From CAWDAQ01 sp963800325 (GTDB lineage Bacteria > Actinomycetota > Actinomycetes > Actinomycetales > Dermatophilaceae): a stretch of DNA of 64,000 nucleotides. A model generated the notes under the pieces. That model did not search any database. It was not told the origin of the DNA and saw nothing but the letters and a program-made list of their open reading frames with translations. Both the position numbers and the translations under genes were made by a program. The stretch covers positions 248,001 to 312,000 of the forward strand of contig CAWDAQ010000005.1 of NCBI GenBank assembly GCA_963800325.1. Direction: 5' to 3'. Positions 8,149 to 16,213 of the stretch are shown here, in pieces (the stretch's first letter is position 1; every line of letters starts with the position of its first letter).

Positions 8149-9287
8149 CCCGCGTCGCCGTCCCCCGCGGCGGCTGCCGCCGTGCGGGGCCCGGTGCGGT
8201 GCGCCTCGAGGACGAGGTCGGCGAGCTTCTCGTCGCCGTCGGGCTCCCCGACCGCGGTGGACGCGACGCTCATCCGGTGCAGGCGGTCCGGGTCGCGCAG
8301 CATGGGGACGAGCTCGCCGGCCACCCAGGCGGGGGTGAAGTCGGCGTCCTCGACGACGGCGCCGCCCCCCGCGCCGACGACGTCGACGCAGTTGAGGCGC
8401 TGCTCGCCGTTGCCGATCGGCAGCGGGACGTAGACCGCAGGCAGCCCGACCGCGGTCAGCTCGCACACGGTGTTGGCCCCGGAGCGGGCGACGACCATGT
8501 CGGCTGCGCTGTAGGCGAGGTCCATGCGGTCGGCGTAGGGGACGACGACGTAGGGGGCTCCGACGCCCGTCACCTCGGGGGTGAACTCCTTGCCCGCGCC
8601 GGTGATGTGCAGGACCTGGATCCCGGCGTGGTGGAGCCGGTCCACGCTGGCCTCGAAGGCGCGGTTGAGCCGCTGGGCGCCGAGGGAGCCGCCGGTGACG
8701 AGGAGCGTGGGCCACTGCGGGTCGAGCCCGAAGTGGGCCATCGCCTCGGCTCGGTGCGCCGCCCGGTCGAGGTGGGCGATCTCCGGCCGCAACGGCATCC
8801 CGACGACCCGGCCGCCGTGCAGCCGGGTCGTCGGGAAGGTGACCCCGACGTGGTCGGTCAGCCGGGCGCCGAGCCGGTTCGCGATGCCCGGCCGGGCGTT
8901 CTGCTCGTGGACGACGACGGGCAGCCGGCGCCGCCGGGCGGCGAGGTAGGCGGGCGCGGCGACGTAGCCGCCGAAGCCGACGACGACCTCGGCGCCGACG
9001 TCGTCGATGACCCGGCCGGCGGCGGCCACCGCGAGCCGGAAGCTGCGCGGCAGCCGGGCGAGCGCCATCCCCGGCCGTCGGGGCATCGGCACCTTGGGCA
9101 CGGTGCGCAGCGGGTAGCCGCGGGCGGGCACGAGCCGGGACTCCAACCCGACCTCGGTGCCGAGCGCGGTGACGGCGAGGTCCGGGTCCCGCCGTCGCAG
9201 GCAGTCGGCGAGCGCGAGCAGCGGCGAGATGTGGCCGGCGGTCCCCCCGCCGGCGAGGAGGACCGACGCGGGGCCGGGGGCGCTCAC
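8145..9287 (-). CDS. murG: Lipid II synthase (UDP-GlcNAc transferase) MurG
   Basis: 380 residues. MurG transfers GlcNAc from UDP-GlcNAc to lipid I at the inner face of the membrane. Visible GT-B motifs are the N-terminal glycine loop LLAGGGTAGHISP, GFGGYVAAPAYLAA, HEQNARPGIANR, the second glycine loop VTGGSLGAQRLN, and the nucleotide-sugar site SGANTVCELTAVGLPAVYVPLP. The GTG start at 9287 overlaps the ftsW stop (GTGA). The C-terminal Ala-rich tail beyond residue ~365 is unlikely to matter for catalysis. Confidence 0.97.
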   Translation of the reverse strand: MSAPGPASVLLAGGGTAGHISPLLALADCLRRRDPDLAVTALGTEVGLESRLVPARGYPLRTVPKVPMPRRPGMALARLPRSFRLAVAAAGRVIDDVGAEVVVGFGGYVAAPAYLAARRRRLPVVVHEQNARPGIANRLGARLTDHVGVTFPTTRLHGGRVVGMPLRPEIAHLDRAAHRAEAMAHFGLDPQWPTLLVTGGSLGAQRLNRAFEASVDRLHHAGIQVLHITGAGKEFTPEVTGVGAPYVVVPYADRMDLAYSAADMVVARSGANTVCELTAVGLPAVYVPLPIGNGEQRLNCVDVVGAGGGAVVEDADFTPAWVAGELVPMLRDPDRLHRMSVASTAVGEPDGDEKLADLVLEAHRTGPRTAAAAAGDGDAG

Positions 9288-10609
9288 CGGCGCTCCCGGG
9301 TCCACGCGGGCAGCACGGCGAGGGAGCGGCGCACGACCGACGGCCGGGCGCGCAGCGCCTCGTCGCAGCCCGGCTCGGCGCGGGCGAAGGAGAGCAGCAC
9401 GCCGGCCGCGAGCATCGTCGTCACGAGCGAGGACCCGCCCGAGGAGACGAACGGCAGGGGCACGCCGATGACCGGCAGCAGCCCGATGACGGCACCGATG
9501 TTGACCATGGCCTGGGCGACGATCCACGTCATGATGCCGGCGGTGGCGAGCCGGACGAACATGTCCTCGGTCCGGGTCACGAGCCGGTAGCAGGCGAGCG
9601 CGAGCACGGCGAAGAGGCCGAGGATGACCAGCGTGCCGGGCAGGCCCAGCTCCTCGCCGATGATCGCGAAGATGAAGTCGTTGTGCGGCTCCGGGAGCCA
9701 CTGCCACTTCTCCCGGCTCGCGCCGAGGCCGACGCCCCACCACCCGCCGTCGGCGAGGGCGTACAGCCCGTGCAGCGGCTGGCGGCAGATGCCGTAGTAG
9801 AGCGCGTCGTGGCTCGGGCTGCACTGCGAGCTGTCGAGCCAGATGCTGATCCGCTCCATCCGGTTCGCGCTCGTCTTCGCGGCGACGAGGACGAGCCCGA
9901 CGACCGACCCCAGCCCGAGACCGAACCAGCGCATCGGGACCCCGGCGGCGAACAGCACCCCGACGAGGATCGCGGCGAGCACCATCGCGGTGCCGAGGTC
10001 GTGCCCGAGCATGACGAGGCCGAGGACGGCCGCCGCGCTCGGGACGACGTAGGGGACGAGCACGTGCCGGATGTCCCCGAGGAGCGCGCTCTTGCGGGTG
10101 AGCACGGCCGCCCCGAACAGGACGAGCGCGATCTTGCCGAGCTCGCTCGGCTGCATGCTCAGCGGCCCGAGCGCGATCCAGTTGCGGTTGCCCTGGAACC
10201 CCGTCCCGAGCGGGGTGAAGACCAGGACCTGCAGCACGAGGGTTCCGACCAGGGCGGGCAGGGCGTACCGCTTCCACCGCTCGACCCCGAACCGGGAGGC
10301 GACCGCCATCGCCACCGCCCCGATCACCGCGAACACGAGCTGGTTCTTGAAGATCGCGAACGGTGACCCGCTCGCGGTGTCCTTGATCGAGACGATCATC
10401 GACGCGGAGAGGACCATGACGAGGCCGATCGTGACGAGCATCGTCGTCACGCCGAGCAGGACGTAGTACGTCGTCACCGGCGAGGCGAGCCGCTCGGACC
10501 ACCAGCCCGACCGGCCGGCCGAGCCGTCTCGCGTGCGGGCACGGGAGCCGCTGCCCCTGCCGGCGCGCGAGCCCGCCCGGTCCCTCCCCGCCGCCGTGGT
10601 GCTGCTCAC
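9284..10609 (-). CDS. ftsW: Septal peptidoglycan glycosyltransferase FtsW (SEDS family)
   Basis: 441 residues. A basic, disordered N-terminus of about 40 residues precedes about ten membrane helices. Family motifs include GNRNWIALGPLSMQPSELGKI, MLGHDLGTAMV, EPHNDFIFAIIGEELGL and VPLPFVSSGGSSLV near the C-terminus. SEDS proteins polymerise lipid II, and FtsW works with the transpeptidase FtsI encoded further upstream. GTG start at 10609, four bases from the murD stop. Confidence 0.96.
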   Translation of the reverse strand: MSSTTAAGRDRAGSRAGRGSGSRARTRDGSAGRSGWWSERLASPVTTYYVLLGVTTMLVTIGLVMVLSASMIVSIKDTASGSPFAIFKNQLVFAVIGAVAMAVASRFGVERWKRYALPALVGTLVLQVLVFTPLGTGFQGNRNWIALGPLSMQPSELGKIALVLFGAAVLTRKSALLGDIRHVLVPYVVPSAAAVLGLVMLGHDLGTAMVLAAILVGVLFAAGVPMRWFGLGLGSVVGLVLVAAKTSANRMERISIWLDSSQCSPSHDALYYGICRQPLHGLYALADGGWWGVGLGASREKWQWLPEPHNDFIFAIIGEELGLPGTLVILGLFAVLALACYRLVTRTEDMFVRLATAGIMTWIVAQAMVNIGAVIGLLPVIGVPLPFVSSGGSSLVTTMLAAGVLLSFARAEPGCDEALRARPSVVRRSLAVLPAWTRERR

Positions 10610-10613
10610 GGCG

Positions 10614-12101
10614 CTACTCCCCCCGGGCTCGCTCGGCGAGCCGCCGGACGGCCTCGGCGAAGGCGTCGCCCCGGGCGTCGTAGTCCCGGAACATGTCCAT
10701 CGACGCCGCCGCCGGCGCGAGGAGGACGACGTCGCCGGGCCGGGCGAGCGCGGCGGCTTCGGTCACGGCGAGGTCCATGGCCCCAGTGTCGGTGGCGGCG
10801 ACGTCGACGACGGGCACATCGGGCGCGTGTCGGGAGACTGCCTCGATGATGGCGGCCCGGTCCCTCCCGATGGCGACGAGCCCCCGCAGCCGGCCGGCGG
10901 AGGCCTCGACGAGCTCCTCGACGTCGGCGCCCTTGAGCAGCCCCCCGGCGACCCAGACGACGCTGTCGTGCGCGGCGAGGGAGGCGGCGGCCGCGTGCGG
11001 GTTGGTGGCCTTGGAGTCGTCGACGTAGCCGACCCCGTCGACGACGGCGACCTCGGCGAGCCGGTGCGGGTCGGGGCTGAAGGCCCGCAGCCCGTCCCGC
11101 ACCGCGACCGGGGGGACCCCGAGGGACCGGGCGAGCGCGGCCGCGGCGAGCGCGTTCGCGACCTGGTGGGGGGCGAGCGAGCCCGTGGCGCCGCGGAGGT
11201 CGTCGACGTGGCCGAGCTCGAGGGCCTGCCGCTGCCGGTCGGGGCCGAACGCGCGGTCGGCGAGCACCCCGTCGACGACCCCGACCATCGAGGGGGCGGG
11301 CGAGCCGAGGGTGAACCCGATGGCCCGGCATCCCTGCACGACGTCCGCCTCCTCGACGAGGCGCTCGGTGACCGGGTCGGCGACGTTGTAGACGCAGGCG
11401 ACCTCGGTGCGCTCGTACACCCGGCCCTTGTCCGCCGCGTAGGCCTCGGCCGAGCCGTGCCAGTCGAGGTGGTCGGGGGCGACGTTGAGGCACGCGGAGG
11501 CGTACGGGCGCAGGCTGTGGCACCAGTGCAGCTGGAAGCTCGACAGCTCGACGGCGATGACGGACCAGGGCTGGGGGTCCAGGACCGCCTCGACGATCGG
11601 GGTCCCGACGTTGCCCGCACTCGTCGCGCGGAGGCCGGCGGCGCGGAGGATCTCGGTGAGCATGCGCACCGTCGTCGTCTTGCCGTTGGTGCCGGTGACG
11701 GTCAGCCAGGGCGCGGCGCCGGCGCTCGGCCGCAGCCGCCACGCGAGCTCGACCTCGCCCCAGACGGGGACGCCGCGGGCGGCGGCCTCGGCGAGCAGGG
11801 ACTGGTCCGGGCGCCATCCCGGGGAGGTGACGACGAGGTCGAGGTCGCCGGGGGGCAGGCCCGCGACGTGCTCGTCCCCGGTGCGCACCTGCGCGTCGAG
11901 CACCTCGAGCACCCCGGCACGCTCGGCGAGCTCGGGGACGGCGTCGCTGTCGCGGGCGTCGACGGCGACGACGTGGGCACCGCGCTCGGCGAGCGCGGCG
12001 GCGGCGGCGAACCCGCTCACCCCGAGGCCGGCGACGAGGACCTGCAGCCCTGCCCAGTCCGCGCCGCCGTGGGTGAGCCCGGCGAGTCGGTCGGTGCTCA
12101 C
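10614..12101 (-). CDS. murD: UDP-N-acetylmuramoylalanine--D-glutamate ligase
   Basis: 495 residues. MurD adds D-glutamate to UDP-MurNAc-L-Ala. Features are VLVAGLGVSGFAAAAALAERG (N-terminal Rossmann domain), the P-loop TGTNGKTTTVRML, ELSSFQL, NVAPDHLDWHGS, and C-terminal DDSKATNPHAAAASLA and APAAASMDMFRDYDARG. GTG at 12101 overlaps the mraY stop. The protein is somewhat longer than the usual ~450 residues because of loops in the central domain. Ends four bases before ftsW. Confidence 0.97.
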   Translation of the reverse strand: MSTDRLAGLTHGGADWAGLQVLVAGLGVSGFAAAAALAERGAHVVAVDARDSDAVPELAERAGVLEVLDAQVRTGDEHVAGLPPGDLDLVVTSPGWRPDQSLLAEAAARGVPVWGEVELAWRLRPSAGAAPWLTVTGTNGKTTTVRMLTEILRAAGLRATSAGNVGTPIVEAVLDPQPWSVIAVELSSFQLHWCHSLRPYASACLNVAPDHLDWHGSAEAYAADKGRVYERTEVACVYNVADPVTERLVEEADVVQGCRAIGFTLGSPAPSMVGVVDGVLADRAFGPDRQRQALELGHVDDLRGATGSLAPHQVANALAAAALARSLGVPPVAVRDGLRAFSPDPHRLAEVAVVDGVGYVDDSKATNPHAAAASLAAHDSVVWVAGGLLKGADVEELVEASAGRLRGLVAIGRDRAAIIEAVSRHAPDVPVVDVAATDTGAMDLAVTEAAALARPGDVVLLAPAAASMDMFRDYDARGDAFAEAVRRLAERARGE

Positions 12102-13180
12102 GAGCCGCCCACCACCCACTCGGCGTAGAACAGCCCGAGGCCGAGGGCGACCGAGAGCCCGGCGATGATCCAGAACCGGATGACGATCGTCACCTCCTGC
12201 CAGCCGAGCAGCTCGAAGTGGTGCTGCAGCGGGGCCATCCGGAACACCCGGCGCCCGGTGAGCTTGAAGGACCCGACCTGGATGATCACCGACAGCGTGA
12301 TCGCGACGAACAGCCCGCCGAGGATGATGATGAGCAGCTCGGTCCGCGTCGTGATCGCGAGCCCGGCGAGGGCGCCGCCGAGGGCGAGGGAGCCGGTGTC
12401 GCCCATGAAGATCTTCGCCGGGGAGGCGTTCCACCAGAGGAACCCGAAGCACGCGCCCATCCCGCACGCGGCGACGACGGCGAGGTCGTGGGCGTCGCGG
12501 ACCTCGTAGCACTTCAGGCCCGGGTTGCTCTGGCAGTTCTGGTTGAACTGCCAGATCCCGATGAGGACGTACGAGGCGAACACCATCGTCGAGGCGCCGG
12601 TCGCGAGCCCGTCGAGGCCGTCGGTGAGGTTCACCCCGTTCGAGGTGCCGGCGATCATGAGGTTGGCCCAGACGACGAAGAGGACGAGCCCGACCAGCGG
12701 CCCCGCGAACGCGAGGTCGATCCCGGTGTCGCGGACGAAGGAGATCTGGGTCGAGGCGGGGGTGCGGAAGGAGCTGTTGGGGAACCCGAGCGCGAGCACG
12801 GCGAAGATCACCGCGACGAGGGTCTGGCCGGCGAGCTTCTCGCGGGAGCGCAGCCCGAGGCTGCGCTGCTTGCTGATCTTGATGTAGTCGTCGAGGAACC
12901 CGACGACGCCGAGCCCGGTCGTGAGGAACAGCACGAGCAGCGCGCTCGCCGTCGGCGGGGTCAGCGTGGCGACGTGGGCGACGGCGTAGGCGCTCACCGC
13001 GGCCCCGAGGATGACCGCTCCGCCCATCGTCGGCGTCCCGCGCTTGGTGTGGTGCGAGGTCGGGCCGTCGTCCCGGATGAACTGGCCGTAGCCCTTGCGG
13101 ACGAGCAGCTTGATGAACATCGGCGTGCCGAGCAGCGCCACCACCAGGGAGAAGACGGCGGCGATGAGCACGGCCTTCAC
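12098..13180 (-). CDS. mraY: Phospho-MurNAc-pentapeptide translocase MraY
   Basis: 360 residues with about ten membrane helices. MraY makes lipid I by transferring phospho-MurNAc-pentapeptide to undecaprenyl phosphate. Diagnostic elements are TPTMGGAVIL, the catalytic DD in VVGFLDDYIKI, NLTDGLDGLATG, FMGDTGSLALGG and the MAPLQHHFELLGW loop near the C-terminus. GTG start at 13180 (VKAVLIAAVF) overlaps the murF stop. Confidence 0.97.
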   Translation of the reverse strand: MKAVLIAAVFSLVVALLGTPMFIKLLVRKGYGQFIRDDGPTSHHTKRGTPTMGGAVILGAAVSAYAVAHVATLTPPTASALLVLFLTTGLGVVGFLDDYIKISKQRSLGLRSREKLAGQTLVAVIFAVLALGFPNSSFRTPASTQISFVRDTGIDLAFAGPLVGLVLFVVWANLMIAGTSNGVNLTDGLDGLATGASTMVFASYVLIGIWQFNQNCQSNPGLKCYEVRDAHDLAVVAACGMGACFGFLWWNASPAKIFMGDTGSLALGGALAGLAITTRTELLIIILGGLFVAITLSVIIQVGSFKLTGRRVFRMAPLQHHFELLGWQEVTIVIRFWIIAGLSVALGLGLFYAEWVVGGS

Positions 13181-14604
13181 GAGGGGTCCTCCATCTGTCC
13201 GCTGAGACGCTCTCCCAGCAACCGTAGACCGGCGTCCCGGCTCGACTTCAGCAGCACCACGTCCCCCGGGGCGAGCTCGGCGGCGAGCAGCTCGTGGGCG
13301 GCCTCGACGTCGGGAACCCACGACACGCGGCCGGTGTCGGCACCGGCGGCGAGGGCGCCGTCGAGCACCGGGCGGGCGACGTCGCCGACGACGACGACCC
13401 GGTCGGTCCCGTGCTCGACGGCGTCCCGGCCGACGCCGGCGTGCTCGGCATCGGACTCCGCGCCGAGCTCGAGCATCGACCCGAGCACGGCAAAGGAGCG
13501 CCGCCCCGCGCTCATCCCGGCGAGTGCGCGCAGCGCGGCGCGGGTCGAGTCCGGGTTGGCGTTGTAGGCGTCGTTGACGACCGTCACCCCGTCGGGGCGC
13601 TCGGTGACCTCCATCCGCCACCGGCTCGCCGGACGGGCCGCGGCGAGCGCCTCGCCGACCTGCTCCAGCCCCATCCCGCAGGCGAGCCCGACCGCGGCGA
13701 CCGCCAGCGCGTTGTCGACGTGGTGCTCGCCGTGCATCGCGAGCGTGACCGGCACCCTCGCGCCCGCGTGGACGAGGACGAAGCTCGGGCGCGCGGCGCC
13801 GTCGAGGACGACGTCCTCGGCGCGAAGGTCGGCGCGGCGGCCGGCGCCGTCGGCCCCGGTGGCTCGGCCGACGGTGACGACTCGCGCGCGGGTCCGGGCG
13901 GCCATCGCGGCGACGACCGAGTCGTCGGCGTTGAGCACCGCGGTGCCGTCGGCGGGCAGGGCCTCCACGAGCTCGGCCTTGGCCCGGCCGATCGCCTCCC
14001 GGCTGCCGAACTCGCCGAGGTGGGCGACCCCGACGTTGAGCACGACGCCGACGCGGGGCGGGACGATCTCGGTGAGGTAGCGGATGTGCCCGACGCCGCG
14101 GGCGCCCATCTCGACGACGAGGAACGCGGTGTCGTCGGTGACCCGGCACACCGTGAGCGGGACCCCGACCTCGGAGTTCAGCGAGCCGGCGGTGGCGACG
14201 GTCTCGCCGGTGGCGGCGAGCACGCTCGCGAGGAGGTCCTTCGTGCTCGTCTTGCCCGAGGAGCCGGTGACCCCGACGACGGTCAGCCCGGGCAGCCCGT
14301 CGACGAGGTCGCGGGCGAGGGCGACGAAGCCGGCCTGGACGTCGGGGACGACCACCCCGGGCAGCTCGCCCACCGGGCGGCTGGCGAGGACGGCGACCGC
14401 GCCGCGGCCGGCGGCGTCGGCGACGAAGTCGTGGCCGTCCATCCGCTCCCCGACCCGGGCGACGTACAGCGAACCGGGGCCGGCCTCGCGGGAGTCGGTG
14501 ACGACCGGGCCGGTCACCTCGAGCGAGGCGGCGCCGGCGGCGTCGACGCCGTGCAGCTCGCCACCGGTGACACGGGCGATGTCGGCCAGGCTCCGCCGGA
14601 TCAC
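13177..14604 (-). CDS. murF: UDP-MurNAc-tripeptide--D-Ala-D-Ala ligase
   Basis: 475 residues. MurF completes the pentapeptide precursor by adding D-Ala-D-Ala. Seen are VVTDSREAGPGSLYVARVGE (N-terminal UMP-binding domain), the P-loop GVTGSSGKTSTKDLLA, VEMGARGVGHIRYLTEI, NVGVAHLGEFGS, and VVNDAYNANPDSTRAALRAL with VLGSMLELG in the C-terminal part. GTG at 14604 overlaps the murE stop. All motifs are intact. Confidence 0.97.
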   Translation of the reverse strand: MIRRSLADIARVTGGELHGVDAAGAASLEVTGPVVTDSREAGPGSLYVARVGERMDGHDFVADAAGRGAVAVLASRPVGELPGVVVPDVQAGFVALARDLVDGLPGLTVVGVTGSSGKTSTKDLLASVLAATGETVATAGSLNSEVGVPLTVCRVTDDTAFLVVEMGARGVGHIRYLTEIVPPRVGVVLNVGVAHLGEFGSREAIGRAKAELVEALPADGTAVLNADDSVVAAMAARTRARVVTVGRATGADGAGRRADLRAEDVVLDGAARPSFVLVHAGARVPVTLAMHGEHHVDNALAVAAVGLACGMGLEQVGEALAAARPASRWRMEVTERPDGVTVVNDAYNANPDSTRAALRALAGMSAGRRSFAVLGSMLELGAESDAEHAGVGRDAVEHGTDRVVVVGDVARPVLDGALAAGADTGRVSWVPDVEAAHELLAAELAPGDVVLLKSSRDAGLRLLGERLSGQMEDPS

Positions 14605-16202
14605 GAGCCGGCCCCCTCGGCAGCGGTCGCCCCCGGCCGGCTGCCAGGGCGGTCGCGGGCGGCCGTCAGGGCCCGGCGCAGCTCCTCCCGGTCGTCGAAC
14701 GGGTGGACGACACCGGCGACCTCCTGCCCGGTCTCGTGCCCCTTGCCGAGGACGACGACGGTGCTGCCGGGCCCGGCGTCGAGGGCGACCCGCACCGCGC
14801 GCTCGATGGCGGCGCGTCGGCCCTCGACGTCGTGGACCTCGCACCCGGCCTCGACGGCGCGGGCCCCGTCGAGGACCCGGGCGCGGATGGCGGCCGGCAC
14901 CTCGGTGCGCGGGTTGTCGTCGGTGACGACGAGGACGTCGGCGCAGCGGGCGGCCGCGGCACCCATCCCGGGGCGCTTGGCGGCGTCCCGGTCGCCGCCG
15001 GCACCGAGCACGGCGACGAGGGCCCCGGTCGTCTGCGCGCGCAGCGAGGCCAGGGCTGCGGCGACGGCGTCGGGGGTGTGGGCGTAGTCGACGACCGCGA
15101 GCGGCAGCGGCGGCCCGGTGGTCTCGCCGTCGGGCTGGACGGTCTCCATCCGGCCCGGGACGTAGGGGTCGGTCAGGACCGCGTGCCCGACGAGGGCCGG
15201 GTCCTCGCCGAGCTCGACGAGCGCGAGCACCGCGAGCGCGGTGTTGGTGCGGTTGAAGTCCCCGGGCAGCGCAGAGCGCAGCTCGAGCACGGCGTCCGGT
15301 CCGGCGAGCGTGAACGCGGCAGGGTCCTCCGCGTCGGGCGTGAGCCTCCAGTCGGCCCGGACCGAGGGGTCGGAGGTGAGCGTGCGCACCGGGACGGTCG
15401 CGGTCTCGGCGAGCCGCCGACCCCACGCGTCGTCGACGCAGACCACGCCCCTGCGGCTGCGCTGCGGGGTGAACAGCCGGGCCTTGGCCTCGAAGTAGTC
15501 CTCCATCGTGGCGTGGAAGTCGAGGTGGTCCTGGGAGAGGTTGGTGAACACCGCCACGTCGTAGCCGACGCCGTCGACGCGGTGCTGGCTCAGCGCGTGG
15601 CTGGAGACCTCCATGACGCAGGAGTCCATCTCCCGCTCGACCATGACCGCGAGCAGCGCGTGCAGGTCGGTCGTCTCCGGGGTGGTCCGCACGCTGCGGA
15701 TCCGCTCCGTCGCGATCCGGGTCTCGACCGTGCCGATGAGGCCGGTGTGGTGGCCGAGCGCCCCGAGCGCGCTGGTGAGCAGGTACGCGGTCGTCGTCTT
15801 CCCGTTCGTGCCGGTGATCCCGACCATGTTGAGGCGGAGCGGGCTCGTGCCGTAGACGAGCGAGGACACCGTCCCGAGGACCGCGCGGGGACGGTCGACG
15901 ACGACGACGGGCAGCTCGACGCCGTCGTCGGCGACGAGGTCGGCCCCGGCGGCGTCGGTCAGCACGGCGGCGGCGCCGGCGGCGGCGGCCGCGGCCGCGA
16001 ACCGCGCGCCGTGCACGTTCGCCCCGGGCAGGGCGGCGTAGAGGTCGCCGGGCCTGACCTCGCGGGAGTCGAGGGTCACGCCGGTGACCTCGCGGGAGCG
16101 GGCGTCATCGAGGTCGGAGGCACGGACGTCGGAGGCACCGGCACTCGCAGCCACCTCCGCGAGGGGCGTGCGTCGGACGGTGTGGGGTCGGGGGCTGGCC
16201 AC
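14601..16202 (-). CDS. murE: UDP-MurNAc-dipeptide ligase MurE
   Basis: 533 residues. MurE adds the third amino acid of the stem peptide. Motifs are VTLDSREVRPGDLYAALPG, P-loop GITGTNGKTTTAYLLTSAL, RTTPETTDLHALLAVM, MEVSSHALSQHRVDG, TNLSQDHLDFHATMEDYF, and VDYAHTPDAVAAALASLR. In the C-terminal domain the specificity loop reads DDNPRTEVPAAI; DNPR is the signature of meso-diaminopimelate-adding enzymes, so the wall is predicted to contain meso-DAP. The GTG at 16202 (VASPRPHTV) is the only good start downstream of the ftsI stop. Confidence 0.96.
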   Translation of the reverse strand: MASPRPHTVRRTPLAEVAASAGASDVRASDLDDARSREVTGVTLDSREVRPGDLYAALPGANVHGARFAAAAAAAGAAAVLTDAAGADLVADDGVELPVVVVDRPRAVLGTVSSLVYGTSPLRLNMVGITGTNGKTTTAYLLTSALGALGHHTGLIGTVETRIATERIRSVRTTPETTDLHALLAVMVEREMDSCVMEVSSHALSQHRVDGVGYDVAVFTNLSQDHLDFHATMEDYFEAKARLFTPQRSRRGVVCVDDAWGRRLAETATVPVRTLTSDPSVRADWRLTPDAEDPAAFTLAGPDAVLELRSALPGDFNRTNTALAVLALVELGEDPALVGHAVLTDPYVPGRMETVQPDGETTGPPLPLAVVDYAHTPDAVAAALASLRAQTTGALVAVLGAGGDRDAAKRPGMGAAAARCADVLVVTDDNPRTEVPAAIRARVLDGARAVEAGCEVHDVEGRRAAIERAVRVALDAGPGSTVVVLGKGHETGQEVAGVVHPFDDREELRRALTAARDRPGSRPGATAAEGAGS

Positions 16203-16213
16203 GGGCAGCGAGA